Shown piece after piece: positions 49,825-59,033 of a stretch of 64,000 bases of DNA. How positions within the stretch are numbered: position 1 is the stretch's first letter; every line of letters starts with the position of its first letter. The position numbers and the translations under genes are program-made. The notes beneath the pieces are model-generated. The model was not told the origin of the DNA, made no database searches, and saw only the letters and a program-made list of their open reading frames with translations. This DNA is from Paenibacillus sp. EZ-K15 (GTDB lineage: Bacteria > Bacillota > Bacilli > Paenibacillales > Paenibacillaceae), in the NCBI RefSeq assembly GCF_002573715.1, contig NZ_PDHM01000016.1, positions 62,001 to 126,000 of the forward strand, in the 5' to 3' direction.

Positions 49825-51054
49825 TTAAGCCCAATTCCCGTCGATGAATACGGGTTCCTCCGTGCCATCATGAGTGATTCCGGTAATATTAAGCTCTTTG
49901 GAGCCCATCATGAAGTCGACGTGGGTAATGCTGGTGTTCAGACCGCTTGCTTGAAGCTGTTCGGACGTCATGGTCTTGCCGCCTTCAAGGTTAAAGGCAT
50001 ACGCGCTGCCGATGGCCAGGTGACAGGAGGCATTTTCGTCAAACAGCGTGTTGTAATACAAGATGCCGCTTTCCGAGATCGGAGAGCGATAAGGCACAAG
50101 CGCAACCTCGCCAAGATAATGCGAGCCTTCATCCATGGAGATCAGGCGGGTTAAGGTATCCTCGCCCTGTTCCGCGGAGAAATCAACGATGCGACCATTC
50201 TCGAACGTAATCGAGAAATTGTCGATGATGTTGCCGCCGTAGCTCAAAGGCTTCGTGCTGCGTACCGTGCCGTTCACGCCTGTTTTGAGCGGAGCGGTGA
50301 ATACTTCCTCCGTCGGAATGTTGGCAACGAACCGCTCGCCTTTCTCGTTGTGGCTGCCCGCCTGGGCCCAAATATGCCCCTCCGGAAGCTCGATCGTAAG
50401 ATCCGTTCCCGGTGAAGTGAAGCGGAGCTTATGATACTTCTTGGCATTGAGCTCATCCGATTTGTGCTGGAGGGTCGTGATATGCTCTTCCCATGCACCA
50501 ATGGGATCTTCGAGATCCGCACGAACGGCGTGGAAAATCGCGTCCCACATTTTGTCCACCTGCTGCTCGGCCGGAACGTCAGGGAAGACCTTGGCAGCCC
50601 AATCAGGGGAAGCGTAGGCAATGCCGGTCCAGCTCATTTTATCGGCTTGCTGATACTGCCGGTATTTCGCCATGGCTGCGCCATATGTACGCTGGTAATT
50701 GGAAATACGCTCTGGATCCACGCCTTTGAGCAGGTCCGGGTTCGAGGAGAGAATTGTCAAGAAAGCAGCTCCTTGCTCGGCAAGCTCGGTTACTTCCTCC
50801 GCATAATATGTCGGCGGCTCCAGAAAAGCTTCGTCTGGTGCCAGATCATACCGTATCCGGTTCACAACCTCATCACTGTAATTCACCTTAACTTGCTTGG
50901 CGCCCGTTTCATAAGCTTTCTTCACGATAAGACGTACTAGCGGCGCGGCATCGATCATTGCGTTAACAACCAGCGTTTGTCCCGGCTGCACATTGGCACC
51001 CACCTTGACTGCAAGCTCCGCATAGCGTTCCAATTTTTGTTCAAAGTTGGACAT
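49825..51054 (-). CDS. M29 family aminopeptidase (AmpS type), second of a tandem pair
   Basis: The 409-residue cytoplasmic metallo-aminopeptidase has the M29 C-terminal core: GHIWAQAGSHNEKGERFVANIPTEEV, the metal region RLISMDEGSHYLGEVALVP, FDENASCHLAIGSAYAFNLEGG and HVDFMMGSKELN, which carry the Glu, His and Asp ligands for two Co/Zn ions. It releases N-terminal residues from peptides. The preceding gene (51222-52454) encodes a close paralogue with the same length, so the pair arose by tandem duplication. GGAGGGGC precedes the ATG. Confidence 0.92.
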   Translation of the reverse strand: MSNFEQKLERYAELAVKVGANVQPGQTLVVNAMIDAAPLVRLIVKKAYETGAKQVKVNYSDEVVNRIRYDLAPDEAFLEPPTYYAEEVTELAEQGAAFLTILSSNPDLLKGVDPERISNYQRTYGAAMAKYRQYQQADKMSWTGIAYASPDWAAKVFPDVPAEQQVDKMWDAIFHAVRADLEDPIGAWEEHITTLQHKSDELNAKKYHKLRFTSPGTDLTIELPEGHIWAQAGSHNEKGERFVANIPTEEVFTAPLKTGVNGTVRSTKPLSYGGNIIDNFSITFENGRIVDFSAEQGEDTLTRLISMDEGSHYLGEVALVPYRSPISESGILYYNTLFDENASCHLAIGSAYAFNLEGGKTMTSEQLQASGLNTSITHVDFMMGSKELNITGITHDGTEEPVFIDGNWA

Positions 51055-51171
51055 GACAGCCCCTCCATTTCTTTAATGCTAACTATAAGTAATCTCATGC
51101 GATTTCTTAATTATCCCACAATTTTTCTGTTTGTAAATCAACCTCAGGTCAATTAATGGCCGCAAAATTTC

Positions 51172-51206
51172 AAAGAAAGCAGCTACTTCATAAGAAATAG
51201 CTGCTT
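51172..51206 (-). terminator. Hairpin between the tandem aminopeptidase genes
   Basis: AAGCAGCTA and TAGCTGCTT pair around a 12-nt loop; on the minus strand TTTCTTTG follows. It would reduce read-through, so the second copy probably has its own promoter. Confidence 0.6.
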
Positions 51207-51221
51207 ATTCTGTATCGTTTC

Positions 51222-52454
51222 TTAAAATGCCCAGTTTCCTTTCAGGAATACTGGTTCTTCCTTGCCATCTGCCGTCACTCCGTAAATATCCATTTCGCCG
51301 GAGCCGATCATGAAATCAACATGGGTTACGCTCGTATTGAGACCGTTCTGAATCAATTGCTCCTGATTCATATCTTTTCCGCCTTCTAAGCAGAAAGCAT
51401 ATGCACTTCCGAGGGCAAGGTGGTTGGAAGCATTCTCGTCAAACAACGTATTGTAATACAGGATGTTTGACTCCGAGATCGGAGATTGATGCGGCACAAG
51501 CGCCACTTCTCCAAGATAACGGGCACCTTCATCCATGCTCAGGAGACGCTCAAGGGTCTCATAACCTTGCTCTGCCGTGAAGCTGACTACTTTACCTTTT
51601 TCAAAAGTAAGGGAGAAATTGTTCACGATGTTACCGGCATAACTCAATGGCTTCGTACTATGCACGGTTCCGTTGACGCCTGTTTTGAGAGGAGCGGTAA
51701 ATACTTCTTCTGTTGGCATGTTGGCCACAAAGGAATGTCCTCGCTCGTTAATGCTGTCGCCTTGTGCCCAAATATGTCCTTCCGGCAGCTCGATGGTAAG
51801 ATCGGTTCCCGGTGCGATATAGTGGAGTTTCTTGTATTTCTTAGCGTTCAGCACGGAGGATTTCGCTTCAAGCACTTTGAGGTGCTTGTTCCAGGCTTCC
51901 ACCGGGTTATCCTGGTCCACGCGTACGGTGTGGAAAATGGCATCCCATAATTTTCCAACCTGCTCGGACTCCGGCGCATCCGCGAATACCTTGGCAGCCC
52001 AAGATGCCGAAGGAACTGCGATCAGGCACCAGCTAAACTTGTCGGACTGCTGATAGGCACGGTATTGCTTTAATGCCTCGCCGCGCGCTTTGTAGAAGTT
52101 TCCGATACGCTCGGAATCAATGCCGCTGAGCAAATCGGGATTTTCGGCAAGCACATGCAGAATGGCTGCGCCGTTCTCCACCAATTCCGTCATTTCACCG
52201 GCATACCATTTTGGGGCTTCGGTAAAGACATCATCCGCAGCCTTTTCGAATTGAAGTCTTGTTATCATTTCGTCGGTCCACAGGATCTTGACCAGGCGGG
52301 CACCCGCTTCGTATGCCTTTTTGGCAATCAAGCGAGTGAACTCGGCGGAATCAACAGGAGCATGAACCACTAAAGTTTGTCCTTCCTGTATGTTAACTCC
52401 AACCTTTACAGCCAACTCGGCATATTTGTCCAAGTATGTATTGAAATCGGACAT
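51222..52454 (-). CDS. M29 family aminopeptidase (AmpS type), first of a tandem pair
   Basis: The 410-residue protein shares its whole layout with the next gene product: YAELAVKVGVNIQEGQTLVV at the N-terminus, GHIWAQGDSINERGHSFVANMPTEEV, RLLSMDEGARYLGEVALVP, FDENASNHLALGSAYAFCLEGG and HVDFMIGSGEMD at the C-terminus, with all metal ligands kept. Both copies look functional. GGAGGGTACC precedes the ATG. The two proteins differ most in the middle region (about 120-190), suggesting different peptide preferences. Confidence 0.92.
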   Translation of the reverse strand: MSDFNTYLDKYAELAVKVGVNIQEGQTLVVHAPVDSAEFTRLIAKKAYEAGARLVKILWTDEMITRLQFEKAADDVFTEAPKWYAGEMTELVENGAAILHVLAENPDLLSGIDSERIGNFYKARGEALKQYRAYQQSDKFSWCLIAVPSASWAAKVFADAPESEQVGKLWDAIFHTVRVDQDNPVEAWNKHLKVLEAKSSVLNAKKYKKLHYIAPGTDLTIELPEGHIWAQGDSINERGHSFVANMPTEEVFTAPLKTGVNGTVHSTKPLSYAGNIVNNFSLTFEKGKVVSFTAEQGYETLERLLSMDEGARYLGEVALVPHQSPISESNILYYNTLFDENASNHLALGSAYAFCLEGGKDMNQEQLIQNGLNTSVTHVDFMIGSGEMDIYGVTADGKEEPVFLKGNWAF

Positions 52455-52597
52455 TTGGTACCCTCCAATGCAATTTAATTTACCAACCCATATTATACTA
52501 GATCAAGCCGCATAAGAAAAACAATAATCAGCTGCCAAGAAAAGTGATATACTGAGTCTTGTGAGTGCTTTACAATGTAATGAAGGAGCGTGGAAAC

Positions 52598-52873
52598 GTG
52601 TCAGAAGTCCGAATCGAGCGTGCGGATATGAAGCGGGATGATAGCGATCAGTTCGTAGGATATACCGTATTTTCTATAGATGGACATGCATCAGCCTACG
52701 AGATCACATTCCTGAGCAAGAATGGCCGGGACTGGGACTACAGCCTGAACTTCGCTGGCGAGCCGGGAATCGAGGAGCAGTTTCTTCAGATTGACGAGCG
52801 GATTGAAGCCGACAACGAGTTGTTTGATGATTTGCTGGATGCAGCCATCGATGCTAGTGAGTTCGGCGAATAA
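52598..52873 (+). CDS. Small acidic hypothetical protein
   Basis: I do not recognise a family. The 91-residue protein is acidic, with likely beta strands (VGYTVFSIDGHASAYEITFL, DWDYSLNFAGEPG) and a helical acidic end (EQFLQIDERIEADNELFDDL). There is no signal peptide. GTG at 52598 follows AAGGAGCG; a terminator follows its stop codon. It lies alone between the aminopeptidases and ktrB. Confidence 0.65.
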   Translation: MSEVRIERADMKRDDSDQFVGYTVFSIDGHASAYEITFLSKNGRDWDYSLNFAGEPGIEEQFLQIDERIEADNELFDDLLDAAIDASEFGE

Positions 52874-52900
52874 AAGACGAATCAAAATGGATTCCAATGA

Positions 52901-52946
52901 AAACAAACCGTACACCTCCCATGGAAGGGAAGGGTACGGTTTGTTT
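52901..52946. terminator. Bidirectional terminator
   Basis: AAACAAACCGTAC and GTACGGTTTGTTT form a perfect 13-bp stem between convergent genes; A and T runs make it usable in both directions. Confidence 0.8.
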
Positions 52947-52987
52947 AAGGTTATAGAATCTATAAGTTTTCAGCGGGTATGAACAAC

Positions 52988-54340
52988 TTACCCTATCGTA
53001 ATTCGGCCTTCCGGATGGCGGTACAGTTCTTTATTATTCTTGCGGCTAAGCGCGTAAGCAAGGGTTAACGGACCTAAGCGACCAAGGAACATGAGCAGGG
53101 CAATGGTGACCTTGCCAACACCGGACAGCTCGGTTGTAAGTCCCATGGATAACCCGGCTGTACCGAACGCGGATACGGCTTCGAACAGAATTCTTAAGAA
53201 TTCGCCAGATTCCGTAACGGACAGAAACATGGAAGCTCCTACCAACAGCAGCAACGATAGTATCGTCAGCGTAATGGAACGGTAAACCAGGGCTTGGGAG
53301 ATTCGATTGCGATAGAGAACAACATCACGTTTTCCCTGGATCATCGTAACGACGGCACCAATGAGTACGGCGAAAGTAGTCACCTTAATTCCGCCTCCTG
53401 TTGATCCGGGAGCTGCCCCGATGAACATCAGGATAATCATGAAGAACTGGGAGGATTGCTCCAGACTCGCGATGTCCAAAGTGCTGACGCCACCGGAACG
53501 AGGAGTGATCGATTGGAATAGGGAAGCCATGATTTTTACCGGGTACGAGAGCGGCCCTAAGGTTTTGGGATTGCCGTGCTCCAGAATAAAGATCATGACA
53601 GCCCCGATTACGATTAACAGTGACGTCACGGTTAATACAACCTTGGAGTGAAGAGACAGTTTCTTGCACTTCGGGTATTCAATAAGATCAAAGATGACGA
53701 TGAAGCCGATTCCCCCAAGGAAGATCAAGAACATAATGATTATATTGACAAAAGGATCCGCTACATAGGTTGCAAACCCTGAGAAGGGTCCGTGAATTTG
53801 GCCAAAGAGGTCAAAGCCTGCATTGTTGAATATGGAAATGCTCTGAAATATGCCGAAGTAAGCCGCATCTGCAAGCGGCATAATGGCAGAGAACCTGAGC
53901 GTCAGCAGCAACGCGCCTACGCCCTCAATGATCAGAGCGTATATGAGCACTCTGCGGATGAGATCCACAATCCCTTGAATTTGGTATTGTCCCATCGCTG
54001 CCTGAAGGATCATGCGCTCGCGAAGCGAGATTCTGCGATTGAACATCAATGCAATCCAGGTGGCTGAGGTCATAAAGCCCAATCCGCCAAGCTGAACGAG
54101 CATGAGCATAACAATTTGTCCAAACATGGACCAATGAGTCCCTGTATCCACAACGGTTAAACCCGTTACACTGATGGCGGAAACCGCTGTGAATAGAGCA
54201 TCTACAATCGAGGTAGAGCTCCCGTCTGCCGTAGCGATGGGAAGTTTAAGCAGGAATGTCCCGATCAGTGTAATCGAGGCAAAGCCGATCGCCAGAAATT
54301 TGGGAGGGGTCATTTGGTTGCGAAGGTCTTTCTTTTTCAT
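52988..54340 (-). CDS. ktrB: Potassium uptake protein KtrB/TrkH family
   Basis: The 450-residue membrane protein has four M1-P-M2 repeats, and the filter-gate glycines of each are visible: AISVTGLTVVDT, IFNNAGFDLFG, ITPRSGGVSTL and AFGTAGLSMG. Length and start MKKKDLRNQMTPPKFLAIGFA match KtrB/KtrD of Bacillus. It forms the dimeric K channel that works with a cytoplasmic KtrA/KtrC ring; no ktrA lies in the window, as with the ktrC/ktrD split in B. subtilis. The EamA-type exporter gene is divergent from it. Confidence 0.9.
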   Translation of the reverse strand: MKKKDLRNQMTPPKFLAIGFASITLIGTFLLKLPIATADGSSTSIVDALFTAVSAISVTGLTVVDTGTHWSMFGQIVMLMLVQLGGLGFMTSATWIALMFNRRISLRERMILQAAMGQYQIQGIVDLIRRVLIYALIIEGVGALLLTLRFSAIMPLADAAYFGIFQSISIFNNAGFDLFGQIHGPFSGFATYVADPFVNIIIMFLIFLGGIGFIVIFDLIEYPKCKKLSLHSKVVLTVTSLLIVIGAVMIFILEHGNPKTLGPLSYPVKIMASLFQSITPRSGGVSTLDIASLEQSSQFFMIILMFIGAAPGSTGGGIKVTTFAVLIGAVVTMIQGKRDVVLYRNRISQALVYRSITLTILSLLLLVGASMFLSVTESGEFLRILFEAVSAFGTAGLSMGLTTELSGVGKVTIALLMFLGRLGPLTLAYALSRKNNKELYRHPEGRITIG

Positions 54341-54418
54341 GCCAATTATCCTTTTCCGAATGTTATAATTTTAAAATCATTCTCTAATATAACACGAAAG
54401 GTGAATCATTTAACCATC

Positions 54419-55336
54419 ATGAATTCGAACCGAGCACCGATTCCCGTATTTATTCCTCTATTTATCGGCATCATAGCTATTTCTTTTTCCTCGATTTTTG
54501 TAAAATGGTCCAGCAGCCCCGTATCCATTCAAGCGATGTACAGACTGGTGATCACGTTCCTGATCATGCTGCCCTTCGCGGGAAAATACGTGCCGGATAT
54601 CAAATCGCTGAAGCGAACAGATCTGCTGCTGCTCCTTCTATCCGGAGCGATGCTGGCTCTGCATTTTTTGTTATGGATGGGCTCCTTGAAGTGGACGAGC
54701 GTAGCCAGCTCCACGATTATCCTTGCTCTTCAGCCGGTATTCGTGATGATGGGTGCTTACTTCTGGTTTAAGGAGAAAACATCGCTGGCGGCGATCAGAG
54801 GCATGGCCATCGCCTTTCTCGGCGTCTTCCTTCTCATTGGAAGCAGTGGGCTTAGTGGGAGCAAGGGGCATTTGACAGGTGATATCATGTCTTTGCTGGG
54901 GACGGCTGCGGTTGCCGTCCATATGCTGCTGGGTCAATTGCTGCTACGGCGTCTGCCGTCATTCCTATACAGCTGGCTTGTCTTTGCGGTAGCGGCGTCC
55001 GTATTGGCGGTTTATAACGTGGGCATGAACATTCCAATGACGGGGTATTCCGGACGAGAGTGGGGGATATTTGCCTTACTGGCTGTCGTGCCAACGGTAT
55101 TCGGTCATCTGCTATTTAACTGGTTGATGAATTATGCCACAGCCTCAACCGTATCAATGAGCGTTCTCGGAGAGCCGGTTGGAGCGAGTGTACTGGCTTT
55201 TCTCCTGTTGAATGAGTCGATGAGTTCCCTGCAGGCGGCAGGGGGAGCGCTTGTGCTGTTAGGGCTGGTATTATTCTTGAAAGTCGGGAAATCAAAAAAG
55301 CAGCCTGTAGACATTCAACCCGAAGCGCTGGGGTGA
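54419..55336 (+). CDS. DMT/EamA family transporter
   Basis: The 305-residue protein has ten hydrophobic segments in two EamA repeats (about 1-140 and 155-290), with the typical ends GAYFWFKEKTSLAAIRGMAIAFLG and SVLGEPVGASVLAFLLLNESM. Such transporters export amino acids, metabolites or drugs; the substrate is unknown. ATG at 54419 has AAAGGTGA 14 bp upstream, somewhat far; GTG at 54401 is an alternative. It is divergent from ktrB. Confidence 0.87.
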   Translation: MNSNRAPIPVFIPLFIGIIAISFSSIFVKWSSSPVSIQAMYRLVITFLIMLPFAGKYVPDIKSLKRTDLLLLLLSGAMLALHFLLWMGSLKWTSVASSTIILALQPVFVMMGAYFWFKEKTSLAAIRGMAIAFLGVFLLIGSSGLSGSKGHLTGDIMSLLGTAAVAVHMLLGQLLLRRLPSFLYSWLVFAVAASVLAVYNVGMNIPMTGYSGREWGIFALLAVVPTVFGHLLFNWLMNYATASTVSMSVLGEPVGASVLAFLLLNESMSSLQAAGGALVLLGLVLFLKVGKSKKQPVDIQPEALG

Positions 55337-55449
55337 ACTTCGCGTTATTTTTGCCCTGGCGGAGTAGTTATGATTGAATTTGCGTACACTGATCCTAAAA
55401 AGTAAAATCCTTACAAAAATGGATGTTGACTCGAAAAGGGGTTTCGTGC

Positions 55450-56586
55450 GTGAAAGCAGTCACTTATCAAGGCAGACATCGGATCCAAGTGAAGGAGATG
55501 AAGGACGCCGTCCTTCAGCACAGCGAGGATGTCCTGATCCGAGTCACCACCACGGCCATCTGCGGATCGGATTTGCATTTATATAACGGTGGATTAAAAC
55601 AGCTGACCGATGATTACATTATCGGCCATGAGCCTTTGGGAATCGTTGTGGATGCAGGTTCGGAAGTAAGCAGGGTCAAAGTGGGTGACCGTGTAATTAT
55701 TCCTTTTATCATATCTTGCGGAAAATGCCTCTTCTGCCAGAATCACATGGAGAGCCAATGCGATTATGCGAATGAAGCCAAGAATACCGGCGGTTTTTTT
55801 GGATATAGTGATGCGTTCGGCGGTTTTCAAGGTGCCCAAGCAGAGCTGTTGCGTGTCCCTTACGGAAATTCCATGCCCTTTGTTATTCCTGAGGACGCCG
55901 AGATGGAAGATGAGAAGCTGCTCATGCTCTCCGATGCGCTGCCCACAGCCATCTGGAGCGTGGAGAACGGAGGGGTTAAACCGGGCGATGTCGTGATTGT
56001 TCTGGGCAGCGGTCCGATTGGATTGCTGACGCAGAAGTTTGCCTGGCTAAAAGGCGCGAAGCGGGTGATTGCGATTGATCATGTGGATTACAGGCTGGCG
56101 CATGCGAAACGGAGCAATCTTGTGGAAACCTACAATTTTGAGAAAATCCCCGAAATCGAGCATTATATCCAAGAGATCACCAAGGGCGGCGCAGATGTTG
56201 TCATTGATTGTGTAGGTCTGGACGCCAAACGGACCCCTGCTGAAATGCTGGGCAGCATGCTGAGGCTGCAGGGAGGCTCATTGGGTGCTTTCCGCATGGC
56301 TGTGAGTATGGTTCGTAAATACGGGACCATCCAGCTAACCGGCGTGTATGGGCTTGTTTATAATGCATTTCCGCTGGGAGAGCTGTTCGAACGCAATATT
56401 ATGTTAAAAATGGGGCTGGCACCGGTCATTCATTACATGCCGCACCTATATCAAATGTTGAAAGAGGGGACTGTAGATCCTTCGGATATCATCACACACC
56501 GGCTCCCGATGGAGAAGGCTGCCCATGGCTACGATATCTTCAATGAACGAAAGGATGGCTGTATCAAAGTCATCCTGAAACCTTAA
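55450..56586 (+). CDS. Zinc-dependent alcohol dehydrogenase (formaldehyde dehydrogenase-like)
   Basis: The 378-residue MDR enzyme has the catalytic zinc region ICGSDLHLYNGG (Cys and Asp-His), GHEPLGIVVDAG, the structural zinc cysteines in ISCGKCLFCQNHMESQC, and the nucleotide motif VLGSGPIGLLTQKFAWL. The ADH type with SDLHLY and long C-terminus resembles glutathione-independent formaldehyde dehydrogenase and threonine-dehydrogenase-like proteins. GTG at 55450 follows AAAAGGGG. It is a single-gene unit closed by a terminator. Confidence 0.88.
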   Translation: MKAVTYQGRHRIQVKEMKDAVLQHSEDVLIRVTTTAICGSDLHLYNGGLKQLTDDYIIGHEPLGIVVDAGSEVSRVKVGDRVIIPFIISCGKCLFCQNHMESQCDYANEAKNTGGFFGYSDAFGGFQGAQAELLRVPYGNSMPFVIPEDAEMEDEKLLMLSDALPTAIWSVENGGVKPGDVVIVLGSGPIGLLTQKFAWLKGAKRVIAIDHVDYRLAHAKRSNLVETYNFEKIPEIEHYIQEITKGGADVVIDCVGLDAKRTPAEMLGSMLRLQGGSLGAFRMAVSMVRKYGTIQLTGVYGLVYNAFPLGELFERNIMLKMGLAPVIHYMPHLYQMLKEGTVDPSDIITHRLPMEKAAHGYDIFNERKDGCIKVILKP

Positions 56587-56607
56587 GCAGCCAAATAAAC
56601 CGAAAGA

Positions 56608-56652
56608 AGAAGCGTTCTTGGCGAATGAGGAGCATTCCCGGGACGCTTTTTT
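56608..56652 (+). terminator. Terminator of the Zn-dehydrogenase gene
   Basis: GAAGCGTTCTTGG and CCCGGGACGCTTT pair with G-T pairs; TTTTTT follows. Confidence 0.65.
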
Positions 56653-56747
56653 GATGGAAAAACGGTATAACAGCGTTGACAAGGCAGCAGGAAGAATTCA
56701 TAGTAATTAAAAATAGAATTGTAGAGTAAGAGAGGAATCGAACACAG

Positions 56748-57491
56748 ATGAGCACCAAGTCAGAACGGCTTCCCGCAGGTATAGAGGGAAACCAAGGAAG
56801 CCAGGGAAACACCTATCTTCAAGGCTTCAAAGATTGTATTCCAACCCTCCTGGGCTACCTGAGCATCGGTTTTGCGGCAGGTGTTGTCGAGCGCACAGCA
56901 GGTTTCAGCCTGCTCGAGATTGCGCTCATTTCGCTGCTGCTCTATGCGGGCTCCGGGCAATTTATTGCTGCAGGGATGATAGCGGCTGCTAGCCCGATCC
57001 TATCGATCATTGTTACGATATTTTTTGTTAATGCCAGGCATCTGCTGTTAAGCGCCGCGATTGCCCCGTACTTTAAAGGGCTTTCCTCGGGAAAAAGCTT
57101 CTTTATCGGCTCCCTGTTAACTGACGAGACATTTGGTGTTGCGGCAGCCAAGGCCACCGAGCAGAAGAGACTCGGCTATCAATGGATGGTCGGCCTGAAT
57201 ATCACGGCGTATCTGTTCTGGTGTGCAGCCAACGTAGCGGGGGGGCTAGTCGGGGAGTGGATTCCGGATCCGGAGAAGTTTGGCCTGGATTTTGCATTGC
57301 CCGGGATGTTTATTGGATTGCTGGCTCTGCAATGGATCAGCCGGAAGAAGTATAAGCTGGACTTCATGGTGGTTATGATTGCCGCCGTTTCGGTGGTAGC
57401 AGTCAGTACGATTCTGCCGGGAAGCGCGGCGGTGATTGTCGCAATTATGGTTGCGGCTACTGCAGGGATGGTGATCGAACGATGGAAATAA
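56748..57491 (+). CDS. azlC: Branched-chain amino-acid exporter subunit AzlC
   Basis: The 247-residue membrane protein has the AzlC motifs DCIPTLLGYLSIGFAAGVVE, LLYAGSGQFIAAGMIAA, FFVNARHLLLSAAIAP and SLLTDETFGVAAAK. With AzlD it exports leucine-type amino acids and analogues (4-azaleucine resistance in B. subtilis). A hydrophilic N-terminal stretch of about 25 residues precedes the first segment. The ATG follows AGAGAGGAATC, and the gene overlaps azlD by 10 nt. Confidence 0.9.
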   Translation: MSTKSERLPAGIEGNQGSQGNTYLQGFKDCIPTLLGYLSIGFAAGVVERTAGFSLLEIALISLLLYAGSGQFIAAGMIAAASPILSIIVTIFFVNARHLLLSAAIAPYFKGLSSGKSFFIGSLLTDETFGVAAAKATEQKRLGYQWMVGLNITAYLFWCAANVAGGLVGEWIPDPEKFGLDFALPGMFIGLLALQWISRKKYKLDFMVVMIAAVSVVAVSTILPGSAAVIVAIMVAATAGMVIERWK

Positions 57492-57808
57492 GATGGCATA
57501 TCGCCATACTGATTATCGGTTGTGCTGTCGTAACCCTCATTCCAAGGGTTTTGCCGCTTATGATCCTAAGCAAGCTCCGCATTCCAGAGATGATGATCCG
57601 GTGGCTCAATCATGTACCGATTGCCGTCATGGGAGCGCTGCTAGCCCAGGAGCTGCTCCTATCGGATGGACGTGTAGATCCAGGTGGGCATACACTCGAA
57701 TTGATTGCGGCCGTGCCCGCTTTCCTCACCGCTTTTCTCACGAAAAGCCTGTTTGCCACCGTCATCGTCGGGATCCTGACTTTGGTGGGACTCCGCCTGT
57801 TTTTCTGA
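57482..57808 (+). CDS. azlD: Branched-chain amino-acid exporter subunit AzlD
   Basis: The 108-residue protein has three to four hydrophobic segments and the AzlD patterns VTLIPRVLPLMILSKLRIPE and WLNHVPIAVMGALLAQELL. It forms the exporter with AzlC; its start lies inside the end of azlC, so translation is coupled. A terminator follows about 55 bp after the stop codon. Confidence 0.9.
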   Translation: MEIRWHIAILIIGCAVVTLIPRVLPLMILSKLRIPEMMIRWLNHVPIAVMGALLAQELLLSDGRVDPGGHTLELIAAVPAFLTAFLTKSLFATVIVGILTLVGLRLFF

Positions 57809-57864
57809 CAAAACGAAGCGCTATGTTTGGAATGTTTTTCGTATCCCTAACCGGAACGATTAAA

Positions 57865-57905
57865 AACAGCCATATTCCTTGGAATGACGAGGAATATGGC
57901 TGTTT
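57865..57905 (+). terminator. Terminator after azlCD
   Basis: AACAGCCATATTCCT and AGGAATATGGCTGTT form a perfect 15-bp stem around a 10-nt loop. It also faces the end of the convergent epimerase gene. Confidence 0.85.
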
Positions 57906-57937
57906 CTATGTTCATTTGCTACCGTTCATTTGGGAAA

Positions 57938-58855
57938 CTAGGATGTGCGAAGCCAGTGGCGGTAGGTTTCTTCCATTCCTTCTTCCAGGCTAAAAAACGG
58001 GCTCCACTGCAGCAATGCCCGGGTTCTCTCATTATTCAGGCAGCTATGCCGAATATCGCCGTTCTTCGCAGGCAGATAGTTGACATCAATGCGGTCAGGA
58101 TGCAGCCTGCTGATGTGATCGACGAGTGAATTGACGGTATGACCGGTGCCGGTGCTAACATGAAGAACGCTCTCATCCCCGTGTTGGATGGAGGCGAGGT
58201 TTGCTTCAACCACATCCTTAACATAAATGAAATCCCGGGTTTGTTCGCCATCACCGTATATACGAAACGGTATCCCTTTACGCAGGCGATCACCAAATAC
58301 CGCCACAACGCCGCCTTCCCCCTTCGTAGTCTGACCCGGACCGTAGACATTCCCATAACGAAGAATGGTGTACTGCAGGCCGAAGAAGCGGTGGTATAAA
58401 CGGATATATTGCTCGCCTGCCACCTTGGAAAGTCCATAGAAGGAGATCGGATTAACCGGATCATCCTCCGTTAGCTGAGATTTCTCCAGGTCTCCATATA
58501 CGCCTGATGTCGAAGCAAACACAATTTTACGAACGCCAGCCATGCGGCAAGCTTCAAGTATATTGATGGTGCCCATGACATTCGCATCCGCATCAAGCCC
58601 AGGCTCCTTGATCGACTGCTGCACGTTGGCCTGTGCCGCCAAGTGAAACACAACGTCCGGTTTCAGTACAGAAATATACGCTGTTGTCTGCTGACTGTTG
58701 ACATCGGCTACATGTAAAATCGCCTCGCTGTGAAGGCGACCCGGATCTCCGGTTGTCAGGTTATCAATCACATGGACTTCATAACCTTGATTAACGAGTC
58801 TGTTCACCAGGTGGGAGCCGATAAAGCCCGCTCCGCCGGTTACAACCATCTTCAT
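57938..58855 (-). CDS. NAD-dependent sugar epimerase (UDP-glucose 4-epimerase type)
   Basis: The 305-residue extended SDR has VTGGAGFIGSHLVNRLV at the N-terminus, VVFHLAAQANVQQS, catalytic Ser/Thr in VFASTSGVYGD, the YxxxK pair in YGLSKVAGEQY, and the substrate loop RYGNVYGPGQ. It resembles archaeal and Firmicute GalE-like epimerases that make UDP-galactose, UDP-GalNAc or pentose sugars for cell-surface polymers. GGAGGGTTT precedes the ATG. It is divergent from the LtaS-type synthase, which also works on surface polymers. Confidence 0.88.
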   Translation of the reverse strand: MKMVVTGGAGFIGSHLVNRLVNQGYEVHVIDNLTTGDPGRLHSEAILHVADVNSQQTTAYISVLKPDVVFHLAAQANVQQSIKEPGLDADANVMGTINILEACRMAGVRKIVFASTSGVYGDLEKSQLTEDDPVNPISFYGLSKVAGEQYIRLYHRFFGLQYTILRYGNVYGPGQTTKGEGGVVAVFGDRLRKGIPFRIYGDGEQTRDFIYVKDVVEANLASIQHGDESVLHVSTGTGHTVNSLVDHISRLHPDRIDVNYLPAKNGDIRHSCLNNERTRALLQWSPFFSLEEGMEETYRHWLRTS

Positions 58856-59033
58856 GTCGTAAACCCTCCAGCCTTTTGATTGGAATGCTTTATCCTACGT
58901 GATACGGGAGGTTCGTGCATTGGACAATTGACAGGGGGGGCGAAGGAATGGGCAGATTAGATTGACGTTTACATTCCTGTTATAATGGAAACTGCAATTT
59001 AACATTATATTTACACAAAAGAGGGAATGGAAA

